Assembly (NCBI RefSeq): GCF_004145405.1
Contig: NZ_SELQ01000012.1
Coordinates: 1-62,246, forward strand
DNA: 62,246 bases
Source of the DNA: Salipiger sp. IMCC34102
Lineage (GTDB): Bacteria > Pseudomonadota > Alphaproteobacteria > Rhodobacterales > Rhodobacteraceae
Direction of reading: 5' to 3'
The position numbers and the translations under genes were made by a program. Positions 41,927 through 50,247 of this stretch are shown here, one piece after another (position 1 is the first letter of the stretch; each line of letters opens with the position of its first letter). Below the pieces are notes generated by a model. The model was not told where the DNA came from, did no database searches, and was given only the letters and a program-made list of their open reading frames with translations.

Positions 41927-41969
41927 GGCTCACCGCATTTCTCGTGGCGGGGGCTGCCTGTCACTGCCG

Positions 41970-42242
41970 TCAAACTTGCGTCTTTTGCAACAGCGCGATC
42001 AGCTCCTGGAACTTTGCCTGCTGTTCCGCCGGGTCACCGCTGTCGATGGCGGCTTGCACGCAGTGGTGGGCGTGGTCTTCGAGGATCAGGCGCTCGACCC
42101 CCTTGAGCGCCGAGCGGACGGCCGCCGTCTGCGCCAGAATGTCGACGCAGTAGCGGTCCTCGGACACCATCTTGGCGATGCCGCGCACCTGGCCTTCGAG
42201 CCGGGCGAGCCGATCCAGCGTCTTCTGCCTGTTTTCCCTCAT
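41970..42242 (-). CDS. csoR: CsoR-family metal-sensing repressor
   Basis: This 90-residue helical repressor has the copper-sensor ligand set with the correct spacing: C32, H57 and C61 (YCVDIL and LEDHAHHCV), matching C-x24-H-x3-C of CsoR. The N-terminal helix ([20 protein letters not shown]) is typical of the DUF156 family. The start is placed at the ATG at 42242; a GTG five codons earlier is possible. It is divergent from the DUF305 membrane gene with an operator-like palindrome between. Copper(I) would release it from DNA. A nickel or formaldehyde sensor (RcnR/FrmR) is less likely from the ligand pattern. Confidence 0.9.
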   Translation of the reverse strand: MRENRQKTLDRLARLEGQVRGIAKMVSEDRYCVDILAQTAAVRSALKGVERLILEDHAHHCVQAAIDSGDPAEQQAKFQELIALLQKTQV

Positions 42243-42295
42243 CCGTCGTCTTTCCACTTGTCCGGTTGGAACTCTTCACGGCACCCTCGCGTTCC

Positions 42296-42312
42296 ATACC
42301 CACTGGGGGTAT
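42296..42312. promoter_or_regulatory. Probable CsoR operator
   Basis: ATACCC-ACTGG-GGGTAT is a perfect 6-bp inverted repeat around a G-tract, the form of site bound by CsoR-family repressors. It lies between csoR and the divergent DUF305 membrane gene, so it could control both. Confidence 0.7.
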
Positions 42313-42369
42313 ACGACTGCCGATATCGGGCTGACCGCCCTCTTCCTTCAAAATAGGACGGATCTGACC

Positions 42370-43251
42370 GTGGACCACGACAAGCAGAGCAGCAGCTACG
42401 GACGGTTCTTCGCGATGATCGCGACCTCGACGATCGTGATGTTCGGGCTGATGTATCTCAACACCTACGCGCTGGAGCATGTCTATTTCTCACAGACGCG
42501 GATGTGGATGGCGCTCTACATGGGGGCGGTCATGGCCATCATCATGCTGGCCTTCATGCTGGGGATGTATCGCAACACGATGCTGAACGCCGCGATCTTC
42601 GGCGGTGCGGCGGTGGCCTTCGCGCTGTGCCTCTGGCTGGTGCGGTCGCAGTCGACCGTGGACGACGTGGCCTGGATGAAGGCGATGATTCCGCACCATT
42701 CCATCGCGATCATGACCTCATCCCGCGCCCACATCACCGACCCGCGCGTGCGCAAGCTGGCGGACGAGATCGTGCTGGCCCAGAACCGCGAGATCTCGGA
42801 GATGCGCTGGATGGTTGCCGACATCGAGGCCAACGGCAAGCAGACCGCCTTCCCTCTGGGCGAGGCCGAGGGGCCCGCGCAGATCGCGACACTGGCCGAC
42901 GCACTGGCGTCACCGGTGATCGCCGCCGTGGATCTGGCACCGCTGACGGCGGAAGATGTGGCCCTCGCGGTGCCCGTCGGGGCGGCCTGCACCTTTCGGC
43001 GCGGCACCGACACCGATCCCGTCCTGGTCGTGGCCGCCGACGGCAGCGCGGCGACCAAGGTGTCCGGACAGCCGATCCAGCTGACCAGCGAGGCCGCGCC
43101 CACGGTGGACGGTGTCGTGAGCTCGACTGACGGATTGCGCATCACCGTAACGCCGAACGCCGCCGCAGGCGAGGCGACGCTGCTGTTCGACCTCGCAACC
43201 ACCCCATCCCTTACCGTCGGCTACGACGGCTATTGGACCTGTGCCGCCTGA
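42370..43251 (+). CDS. Membrane-anchored DUF305 protein
   Basis: This 293-residue protein has three membrane helices near the start (IATSTIVMFGLMYLNTYAL, MWMALYMGAVMAIIMLAFML, AAIFGGAAVAFALCLWL), followed by a DUF305 core (MIPHHSIAIMTSSRAHITDP) and a beta-rich tail of about 110 residues with a final Cys (YWTCAA). The start is taken as GTG at 42370, where the protein becomes coherent; the ATG-led frame from 42172 would run through the operator. It lies under the CsoR-type operator and is followed 26 bases later by the glutaredoxin-MauE gene. Confidence 0.8.
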   Translation: MDHDKQSSSYGRFFAMIATSTIVMFGLMYLNTYALEHVYFSQTRMWMALYMGAVMAIIMLAFMLGMYRNTMLNAAIFGGAAVAFALCLWLVRSQSTVDDVAWMKAMIPHHSIAIMTSSRAHITDPRVRKLADEIVLAQNREISEMRWMVADIEANGKQTAFPLGEAEGPAQIATLADALASPVIAAVDLAPLTAEDVALAVPVGAACTFRRGTDTDPVLVVAADGSAATKVSGQPIQLTSEAAPTVDGVVSSTDGLRITVTPNAAAGEATLLFDLATTPSLTVGYDGYWTCAA

Positions 43252-43277
43252 CCGCAGGTCACTCAGACAAGGAGAAC

Positions 43278-44039
43278 ATGATGCCAAAGGATACCGCCAC
43301 TGCCAAGACGGCCGTCCTCTACCGGATGGTCATGCCGGAACACACCTGCCCCTACGGCCTGAAATCCAAGGACCTGCTGGAGCGTGAAGGCTACACGATC
43401 GAGGATCACCACCTGAAGACGCGTGAGGAGACCGACGCCTTCAAGGCAAAGCATGACGTCAAGACCACGCCGCAGACCTTCATCGACGGCGAGCCCGTCG
43501 GCGGCTACGACGACCTTGCCGTGCATTTCGGCAAGAAGGACCCGGAGGACGACGGCCTGTCCTACACGCCGGTCATCGCCCTCTTCTCGGTCGCGGCGCT
43601 GACGGCGGTGGCGTTCACCTGGTATGCCTTCGGCACGCTGCTGACCTGGCAGACGCTGGGCTGGTTCGTCTCGATCTCGATGATCCTGCTGGGCTTGCAG
43701 AAGCTCAAGGACATCGAGAGCTTCTCGACCATGTTCCTAAACTACGACCTGCTGGCGAAACGCTGGGTGCGCTACGGCTACGTCTACCCGTTCATCGAGA
43801 CGGGAGCAGGCATCCTGATGACGGCGATGGTCGCGACCTGGCTGTCGGCGCCGCTGGCATTGGTGATCGGCACGATCGGTGCCATCAGCGTGTTAAAGGC
43901 GGTCTACATCGACAAGCGCGAGCTGAAGTGCGCCTGCGTCGGCGGCGACAGCAATGTCCCGCTCGGCTTCGTGTCGCTGACCGAGAACCTGGGCATGGTC
44001 GCCATGTCGATCACAATGCTGGTGCTGTTGCTGACGTGA
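43278..44039 (+). CDS. Glutaredoxin domain fused to a MauE/DoxX-like membrane domain
   Basis: This 253-residue protein starts with a glutaredoxin-like domain (about 1-85), with the active site CPYG in place of CPYC and the cis-proline KTTPQTF. Four or more membrane helices of the MauE type follow, with a Cys pair in ELKCACVGGDSN. MauE-like proteins are linked to disulfide handling in the periplasm; CPYG suggests a one-cysteine mechanism or metal binding. A good ribosome site (AAGGAG) precedes the start. Its place in the CsoR cluster suggests a part in copper handling. Confidence 0.8.
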   Translation: MMPKDTATAKTAVLYRMVMPEHTCPYGLKSKDLLEREGYTIEDHHLKTREETDAFKAKHDVKTTPQTFIDGEPVGGYDDLAVHFGKKDPEDDGLSYTPVIALFSVAALTAVAFTWYAFGTLLTWQTLGWFVSISMILLGLQKLKDIESFSTMFLNYDLLAKRWVRYGYVYPFIETGAGILMTAMVATWLSAPLALVIGTIGAISVLKAVYIDKRELKCACVGGDSNVPLGFVSLTENLGMVAMSITMLVLLLT

Positions 44040-44170
44040 GGCCATCGGATGGTCCAACACCGCTGGACGTCAGCTTCGTAATGCCGCATGTCGTCACGAA
44101 TGTCTCCTTCGGCACTATTGCACGGCTGCGAGCGAGCGGAGATTGAAAGTCTGCTATGGGCTTTGAGCGA

Positions 44171-44234
44171 CGGCGCACTTGGGGCAACCACGCGTGTGCC
44201 TCGTGCTGCGCCGCCGCAGGTCCGCCTCGAGCCC
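44171..44234. repeat. Interspersed intergenic repeat, copy 1
   Basis: About 64 bases here match 46350-46412 closely: both contain CGGCGCACTTGGGG, then GTGCCTC(G/A)TGCTGCGCCGC, and end TCGAGCCC. The inner words GGCGCA and TGCGCC can pair, so the RNA or DNA may fold. A short related stretch is at about 49497. The rest of the gap 44040-44257 has no gene. Confidence 0.65.
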
Positions 44235-44257
44235 GCCGCCGTCTTGCGTTAAATTCC

Positions 44258-45445
44258 TTATCCGCGGCTTCCGGGGCGGAAGCCAGACCTGCGCGCACCG
44301 AATGTGACAACGAAGCCCACAACAGCCAGGAAGAAGACCGCCCATGGAAACGCGCCCGGTCCCCCGGCATCGAGAAGAATACCGCCAACGATGCTTCCAG
44401 AGGCAATCGCGGAATTCCACACCACGACATTCATTGACAGAGCAACGTCCGCGCCTTTACCGGCGGTATCGGCAAGCGCCGTCTGAAGGAAGGTTGCAGC
44501 GCCACCAAAAGTCAGGCCCCAGACCACGGCGGCAATGAGGACCGTTTCAGGATGGTGCCCGAACAGCCCCAGGGCAAGCGCCATCAGAGCGAAAACCGAC
44601 AGGCTGATCAGGACCGAACGGCGCAACGCGCGATCGACCAATTGTCCTGAAATCCAGATGCCCAGCAAGGATGCAACGCCAAAGATCAGCAGCACGAGAT
44701 CGACGCGATCGCCCAAGTCGGCGCGTTCTGCGAATGGCGCGATGTAGGTATAGAGGATATTGTGGCCGAGCATCCAGAGCAAGACCACGGCGAGAACCGC
44801 GCGCACGCCTGGCACGGCAATGACGCTGCCAAGATGAATTCGGCTTTCCGCTTTCTGGCCCGGATGGTCCGGCACGGCAATCAGGATCCACGCGATCAGC
44901 AGGGCGGATAGCCCGGACATGACCGCGAAGGCCATCTGCCATCCGATGGCGGTTCCAAGCCATGTGCCAAGCGGAACGCCTACAGAGAGGGCAACAGGCG
45001 TGCCCACCATCGCAATGGCCATTGCGCGCCCTTGCTGCGCCGCCGAAACCATGCGCCGCGCGTATCCGCCAATCAGGCTCCACGCGAGCCCTGCTGCCGC
45101 CCCGGCCATGAACCGCGCGCCCATCGTCAGCCAATAGCTCTCCGACAGGGCTGTCGCCGAGTTGAAGATCAGAAAGCCGAAGACGGTCAGCAGCAGCACA
45201 GACCGGCGTGGCCATGTTTGCGTCAGGATCGTCAGGGGAATGGCCGCCAGGAGCGAGCCGAACGCATAGGCCGTCACGGTTTGTCCTGCCAGGGAGGGTG
45301 AGACACCGAGCCCATCGGACATCTGCGGCAACAGCCCCGCAGGCAAGGTCTCGGTCGCAATGCAGATGAAGCCTGTCATCGCCAGCGCCAGCAGGGCCGC
45401 GATGGGGAAGCGCTCTTCGGCGCCAAAATGTGTCGTGGTTGTCAT
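44258..45445 (-). CDS. MFS exporter, DHA1 family
   Basis: This 395-residue, 12-helix exporter of the AraJ/YdhP/CmlA type has TETLPAGLLPQMSDGLGVSP near the start, characteristic of this branch, and GRAMAIAMVGTPVALSVGVP, which carries the motif-C-like glycine/proline pattern. The start at 45445 is the conserved one; the open frame upstream crosses the divergent TetR gene. Sugars or drugs such as chloramphenicol are typical substrates in the family; none can be chosen here. The gene is divergent from the TetR regulator that probably represses it. Confidence 0.88.
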   Translation of the reverse strand: MTTTTHFGAEERFPIAALLALAMTGFICIATETLPAGLLPQMSDGLGVSPSLAGQTVTAYAFGSLLAAIPLTILTQTWPRRSVLLLTVFGFLIFNSATALSESYWLTMGARFMAGAAAGLAWSLIGGYARRMVSAAQQGRAMAIAMVGTPVALSVGVPLGTWLGTAIGWQMAFAVMSGLSALLIAWILIAVPDHPGQKAESRIHLGSVIAVPGVRAVLAVVLLWMLGHNILYTYIAPFAERADLGDRVDLVLLIFGVASLLGIWISGQLVDRALRRSVLISLSVFALMALALGLFGHHPETVLIAAVVWGLTFGGAATFLQTALADTAGKGADVALSMNVVVWNSAIASGSIVGGILLDAGGPGAFPWAVFFLAVVGFVVTFGARRSGFRPGSRG

Positions 45446-45459
45446 TGAGTGTCCATTAT

Positions 45460-45473
45460 GTATCGCTCGATAC
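45460..45473. promoter_or_regulatory. TetR-type operator between the MFS and TetR genes
   Basis: GTATCG-CT-CGATAC is a perfect palindrome 15 bases before the MFS start codon. A further half, TGTATC, lies at about 45512. Placement between divergent genes is what an autoregulated TetR system needs. Confidence 0.6.
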
Positions 45474-45548
45474 GGAATTAGGGGGCGGTTGCAGCCCTTG
45501 TCAATGACTTCTGTATCAACTAATTCATTAATCGTCAGGAGGACCAAC

Positions 45549-46163
45549 ATGGCAAGAACCGGAAGACCGCGCGGCTTCGACCGCGACGCGGCGCTCGACG
45601 CGGCGATGCACCTGTTCTGGGAACATGGCTTTGAGCCGACGACGCTCAACATGCTCAAGGAGGCCATGGGCGGCATCTCTCCCACCAGCTTCTACGCGGC
45701 CTTCGGATCTAAGGAGGCCCTGTTCCGGGAAGTCGTGGAACGGTATCGCGTCACGCATGGCAGCGTCACCGACATCCTGCGGGATGAGAGTCTTCCGCCG
45801 CGCGAGGTGGTCGAGACATGTCTGCGCCGCTCCGTCGCCATGCAGACGGATGCTTCTCATCCGATCGGCTGCCTTGTGACGCAAGCTGCGACGAATTGCG
45901 GCCCCGAAAACCAGTTTGCCGCCGAGGTTCTTTCGGCGGAGCGAAGGGCGAACTTCGACGCGATCTTCAAGCAAGTCGAGCGCGACATTGCATCAGGACA
46001 CATGCCGCCGGACACCGACGCCCATGCGAACGCGACTCTTTTCAGCACCTTCATGGTCGGGATCGCCACGTCGGCACGCGACGGCGCAAGCCGAGAGGCG
46101 CTTGAAAGGGCTGTAAGTTTGGCCATGGCAAGCTGGAGTGTCTGCCAGCCCACCGAGAAATAG
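45549..46163 (+). CDS. TetR-family repressor
   Basis: This 204-residue regulator has an N-terminal helix-turn-helix (GRPRGFDRDAALDAAMHLFW, then LNMLKEAMGGISPTSFYAAF) and a ligand-binding C-terminal part of the AcrR/YersC type. The start at 45549 has AGGAGG upstream; the frame extends 63 codons earlier without a site. It is divergent from the MFS exporter and probably represses it until a substrate binds. Confidence 0.9.
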   Translation: MARTGRPRGFDRDAALDAAMHLFWEHGFEPTTLNMLKEAMGGISPTSFYAAFGSKEALFREVVERYRVTHGSVTDILRDESLPPREVVETCLRRSVAMQTDASHPIGCLVTQAATNCGPENQFAAEVLSAERRANFDAIFKQVERDIASGHMPPDTDAHANATLFSTFMVGIATSARDGASREALERAVSLAMASWSVCQPTEK

Positions 46164-46349
46164 CGGCCTCGACCGGCAACACGCCTTTGCATCTCCAGTC
46201 ATGCTATTCGGAGAAACCAATGTCGGCTCTGTCCGCGCTGCCGACCTTCATCCTCGGAAAATGCTGCGCGATGGACGGATGGCCGGTTTGGTGAAGCTGC
46301 ACCGCGGCGATCGGTCAGGGACTGAACGGCAGCTTCGGGCCGGGAGCGG

Positions 46350-46412
46350 CGGCGCACTTGGGGAGCCACGGAGGTGCCTCATGCTGCGCCGCCGCAGGTC
46401 TGCTTCGAGCCC
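46350..46412. repeat. Interspersed intergenic repeat, copy 2
   Basis: This is the second copy of the repeat at 44171-44234, in the same orientation, about 2.2 kb away, with roughly ten differences. The TetR gene and the MFS gene lie between the copies. Confidence 0.65.
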
Positions 46413-46431
46413 ATACTGCTTTAACAATCGT

Positions 46432-46689
46432 TCAATCTTGATCTTTCCTGACAGCTCTGTCTCGCAGAAGCTTACCTCCGCCATAGCCTACAATTGTCGA
46501 AATGGTTGAGATCCCATAATAGGCAAAAAATCTGACTAACTCGGACTTTGCCATCGGATCAAAAAACGACAAAACTAGTGCAACCGGCCCTACTGAAACA
46601 ATAAAATTAAACCAAAAGGAAACACTATAGTAACCCAAGAGGGCTCCGACTCCGAAAGGTAAGTACATAATAGTAGCTTTAAACAACAC
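46432..46689 (-). CDS. Small AT-rich membrane protein, unknown
   Basis: This 85-residue reading frame (start GTG at 46689; an alternative ATG is at 46668) has two strong hydrophobic stretches, FGVGALLGYYSVSFWFNFIV then SVGPVALVLSF, and FFAYYGISTISTIVGYGGG, and ends KLLRDRAVRKDQD. It is much poorer in GC than its neighbours, so a recent foreign origin is likely. No family was recognised. A chance frame in AT-rich DNA cannot be fully excluded, but the helix pattern and charged tail look like coding. Confidence 0.45.
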   Translation of the reverse strand: MLFKATIMYLPFGVGALLGYYSVSFWFNFIVSVGPVALVLSFFDPMAKSELVRFFAYYGISTISTIVGYGGGKLLRDRAVRKDQD

Positions 46690-47027
46690 GAAAATCCCGT
46701 TTTAGACGTATTTTGGCTTTTGGAGAGATTAGGCAAAGAGCCGAGTTGTTCAAGGTCGTCTTTGTCCGCTCTGCCGACCTTGGGCACTTGGGCTATGCTG
46801 CGCGGTGCCATCAAGGTCCGCTATGGGGAAGCCACGCTGCGGCAAAGCCGAAGCTGGCCAATGGCCGCAGAGGGCCGAGACCGACGCTCTTACAGAGACG
46901 GGGGGCGGCCAGCATTTGTCATGCACCTCTTGGCGCACAAAACGATCCAAGTTCGACCGGCTACGATATTTGTCAGTCTGATTAAAAGCACCGCCTTGTT
47001 GCTGCTGCGGCGATGCTTCTCGGTTGA
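46690..47027. other. Non-coding gap with repeat-like words
   Basis: No gene is supported. The stretch shares words with other intergenic regions of the island, such as GTCCGCTCTGCCGACCTT (near 46765), which resembles 46225-46245, and TGCGGCAAAGCCGAAGCTGG. It looks like degenerate repeat material. Confidence 0.4.
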
Positions 47028-48140
47028 TTACCCCCATGGGCTGACGAGGTACTTTTCACCGGTGCGCATCGTGCGGTAGTCTATGACGGCCTCCTTCGTT
47101 AGCATCTCGTCCAGTGTGACGTGCTTCTTGTAATGGCTGGCGAAGGTCGTTGTGAGGTTGTCGCGCACACGTTGGCGCATGCGCCCCATTGTCTCCTGCC
47201 CGGCCGATTGAAGGAAGGGGAACAGCAGCCAACCCGACAAGGTCCAGCCGAAGCCGTAGCTTGGCGTCAGCACAGTCGCGCCAGTGTCGAGGCGGCCGTA
47301 GATGAACATGCGTTTCTGCTGGTTCGAGCCGTAGCGAGAATATTCGCTCATCCGTTCGACCGCGACACGCTCCATTGCCCTGAACGCTGTATCGACGAGC
47401 TTTCCACCGCCCACGGGATCGAACCCGTAGAAGGCACCGGTGTCGCGGATGCCGGCAGTCAGCCGGTCCATGAAGTCGTCGTTGGAGGAATTGACCACAT
47501 GCTCCGCGCCAATATTCTTCAGCAGGTCGACCTGTTCGTCCTTGCGAACGATGTTAACCAGGCCGATCCCGTCCTCCTTGCAGATGCGGGTGAGCATCTG
47601 GCCAAGGTTGGAGGCACCGACGGTGTGCAGTATGGCGTTCTGCCCGTCCGCCTTGGCGTTCTCGACAAAGCCCAGTGCGGTCATCGGGTTGACGAAGGCG
47701 CTCGCCCCCTCTTCCGCCGAATGCTCGCCGAGGGGCAGGCACATCCCGGCATTGGCGATACAATACTGGCTATAGGCATTGCCCGGAACACATGAGACGC
47801 GCTGCCCTATCAGGGCCTGCGCCGCGTCACTGTCGCCCGCGGCGATCACCGTGCCGGCGCCCTCATTGCCGGCAGGCAGCTTCAAACCGTGACGGGCCTT
47901 CGACGCTGCGTTTACGTTCTCCGGCATTTTCGCGACGAACTTGCCGGGCGTGTATGCGGCATTCTCCATGTCCGCGCCACCGACGAGGATCGCGAGGTCG
48001 GACGGGTTGATCGGGGCGGCTTCCATGCGCACCAGCACTTGGTCGCCGGTAGGATCGTCAAAGGTCACGTCCTCCAGCGCGACGGTCAGCGTTCCGTCCG
48101 CCTCCAGCGTGGTGAAAATTTGTTTTCCTGTAGTGGCCAT
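47028..48140 (-). CDS. Zinc-type alcohol dehydrogenase-like NADPH quinone reductase
   Basis: This 370-residue protein of the medium-chain dehydrogenase/QOR family starts with the catalytic-fold region (VLVRMEAAPINPSDLAILVG; KLPAGNEGAGTVIAAG). It has a Rossmann part (AILHTVGASNLGQMLTRICK, in place of the usual GxGxxG; then GLVNIVRKDEQVDLL). No zinc ligands are evident, as in QOR. The start at 48140 follows AAGGA; the 20 codons before it are unlikely. It probably reduces quinones or other electrophiles with NADPH. It is divergent from the serine hydrolase. Confidence 0.85.
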   Translation of the reverse strand: MATTGKQIFTTLEADGTLTVALEDVTFDDPTGDQVLVRMEAAPINPSDLAILVGGADMENAAYTPGKFVAKMPENVNAASKARHGLKLPAGNEGAGTVIAAGDSDAAQALIGQRVSCVPGNAYSQYCIANAGMCLPLGEHSAEEGASAFVNPMTALGFVENAKADGQNAILHTVGASNLGQMLTRICKEDGIGLVNIVRKDEQVDLLKNIGAEHVVNSSNDDFMDRLTAGIRDTGAFYGFDPVGGGKLVDTAFRAMERVAVERMSEYSRYGSNQQKRMFIYGRLDTGATVLTPSYGFGWTLSGWLLFPFLQSAGQETMGRMRQRVRDNLTTTFASHYKKHVTLDEMLTKEAVIDYRTMRTGEKYLVSPWG

Positions 48141-48532
48141 GGCGGGGTCCTTTGCTTGATCCGTTTCGGGTATAACTAAGCCAAGTGGTTCAGATGTCAT
48201 GGATCACGGTCGGAGCGCCACGAGTGGGTGGGAGACGTTCGCGTGGCGGAAGGTCGAATTGGCGCGATCGGAAAACAGGGACACCTGCGTTAAGATTTAA
48301 TGCGCCTGGAAAGCAGAAAAGGCGGCGCTCTGCTTTCCGGTGACAAAAGGTGCGGTCATGCCGCTGCACTTATGGCAGGTTGTATCAGCTTATCCAATGT
48401 GCCGTCCTGCCCGAGGCGACCGGACAGGATGCCCCCGCCGATGTGCGCTCATCCGAGTTTGCAACGCGATGTTACGAAAGTCCGGTTCGAGCCCAAATTG
48501 ACCAATGTTCAACGGCCACCTATGCAATCCGT

Positions 48533-49423
48533 ATGGAAGGGCTGAGCAGATTTACAGCGTGGATGACGGTGTCCGGGCTCAGTGGCTGCGACAGCCCGGA
48601 GGGCACTGTGTTTCCCTACTGGAGCTTTTCGAAGACCGCGATCGCGATCTGCGCGCTCAAGCTGGTTGACGAGGACCTTCTGAGCCTGGACGCGCCGCAC
48701 GAGGAACATCCCTTCACGCTACGCCAGCTCCTTGGCCACAGTTCCGGTCTGCCCGACTATGGGTCGCTGAAGGAGTATCACGCCGCAGTGGCACGGGGAG
48801 ATCGGCCTTGGCCCCGCCAAAAACTGCTTGATGCGACCCTCGCCCAGGACATGCATTTTCCCCCGGGCGAAGGGTGGTCCTATTCCAATATCGAATATCT
48901 CTTTGTCCGCGACCTGATCGAGGAGGCGACGGGTAAGCCTCTTGGCGACTTCATTCACGACCTGATCTGCAAACCCCTTGGTCTGGCGAGCCTGGAGTTC
49001 TGGGACACCCTCGACCAGTCGGCGGCGCTGCATTGGGACGATGGCTCAGGGTATGATCCGCGATGGGTCTATCATGGGTGCCTGATCGGGTCGGCCCCGG
49101 ACGCGGCACGTCTGCTGCACGCTCTTTTCGCCGGCAATCTGCTTGGCTCGGAGACGTTAAACGACATGCTGGTCAGAAGATCCTTGGGCGGTGCGATTCC
49201 CGGGCGTCCTTGGACCGAATGTGGATATGCGCTCGGTCTCGTGTCGGGTTCCATGGGCGATGCGGGACGCGCCATCGGCCACACCGGCGCCGGACCCTTC
49301 AGCGTGAATGCTGTCTATCATTTTCCCGATCTTCCCGATCCGACGACCATAGCCGCTTTCACCAATGCGACAGATCAAGGGGCGGCAGAGTTCGCCGCCG
49401 CAGGACTTGCACTCGACCACTGA
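48533..49423 (+). CDS. Serine hydrolase of the beta-lactamase/DD-peptidase fold
   Basis: This protein of about 296 residues has the class C-like triad of motifs: SFSK (in YWSFSKTAIAICALKL), YSN (in GEGWSYSNIEYLFVRDL) and HTG (in IGHTGAGPF), plus LLGHSSGLPDYG. The start is uncertain: no ribosome site is clear for the ATG at 48533, and the frame is open to a GTG at 48350, with conserved-looking sequence (STATYAIRMEG) just before the ATG. No signal peptide is seen, so it may be cytoplasmic. The natural substrate is unknown; esterase or peptidase activity is likely, drug resistance is not implied. Confidence 0.75.
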   Translation: MEGLSRFTAWMTVSGLSGCDSPEGTVFPYWSFSKTAIAICALKLVDEDLLSLDAPHEEHPFTLRQLLGHSSGLPDYGSLKEYHAAVARGDRPWPRQKLLDATLAQDMHFPPGEGWSYSNIEYLFVRDLIEEATGKPLGDFIHDLICKPLGLASLEFWDTLDQSAALHWDDGSGYDPRWVYHGCLIGSAPDAARLLHALFAGNLLGSETLNDMLVRRSLGGAIPGRPWTECGYALGLVSGSMGDAGRAIGHTGAGPFSVNAVYHFPDLPDPTTIAAFTNATDQGAAEFAAAGLALDH

Positions 49424-49628
49424 CGGTTTCGTCCGCACAGCGGTCCTCGGGCCGGTCCGCAGCGAAGGTCCGGAAAGAGCCCAGACTACAAATTTGCTGC
49501 GCCGCCGCGAAGGTCGGCTATGACCTTTTGGTATTTCCCATGGCCATGGCCCAGGGTTGGTCGAATACGCGGCGGGGAGTGTTGACCCGTGTCATTCGGA
49601 GTTCTTGACTATCTTAACCGACAGCACG

Positions 49629-50114
49629 TTATGCGCCATTTCCGGTATGCGCGTTCGCGGCGACGGAAGAGGGATGAGCGATCTCCTGCTTTCCGGCGGT
49701 CCGGCTTTCGTAGTCGGCTGCCAGATCTTCTACCCAGATTTCCGAGAACTGCGCGAGAAGTCGCACCTCTGCCTCGCGCAGTGAGGCCTTGAGTTGAGAA
49801 TCTACGGCCTTCTCGACGAGGCAATCGGACGGGTCTGCGTTCGGACCGATGTTGAACAAAGGTGGCGCGCCGACGGCGTCATAGACGTCGCGCAGCGTGA
49901 CCTCGGTCAACGAGCGCGCAAGTGTCCAGCCGCCGCCATGCCCTTTTTCAGACGTGACGATTCCTCGGTCGCGAAGCCCACCCATCATCCGGCGCACGAC
50001 CACCGGGTTGGTCGATATCATTTTCGAGATCTGCTCGGAGGTCGCGAGGCTCACATGCCGGTCCATGTGGATCAACACGTGCAGCATCCGGGACATGCGA
50101 AGGTCGCGCGGCAT
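49629..50114 (-). CDS. Rrf2-family transcription regulator without the iron-sulfur cysteines
   Basis: This 161-residue regulator has an N-terminal winged helix (SRMLHVLIHMDRHVSLATSE, then QISKMISTNPVVVRRMMGGL and the wing GHGGGWTLARSLTEVTLRDV). IscR and NsrR carry three closely spaced cysteines after this; here only one is left (NADPSDCLVEKAV), so it likely senses through a single thiol or another ligand. The start is ATG at 50114, with AAGGA upstream. It is divergent from the redox operon that begins at 50248. Confidence 0.85.
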   Translation of the reverse strand: MPRDLRMSRMLHVLIHMDRHVSLATSEQISKMISTNPVVVRRMMGGLRDRGIVTSEKGHGGGWTLARSLTEVTLRDVYDAVGAPPLFNIGPNADPSDCLVEKAVDSQLKASLREAEVRLLAQFSEIWVEDLAADYESRTAGKQEIAHPSSVAANAHTGNGA

Positions 50115-50247
50115 TGGCAAGGTCCTTTTACGGTTGAGAGGTTTCTATCACCGCTAATGCAACATTCCAAGTTTCATGTCTTGCTATCGGGCCTGCGGGT
50201 ATGTAACTCGTCGTGTTGCAAGATATTTTATGAACAGGAATGAACCG

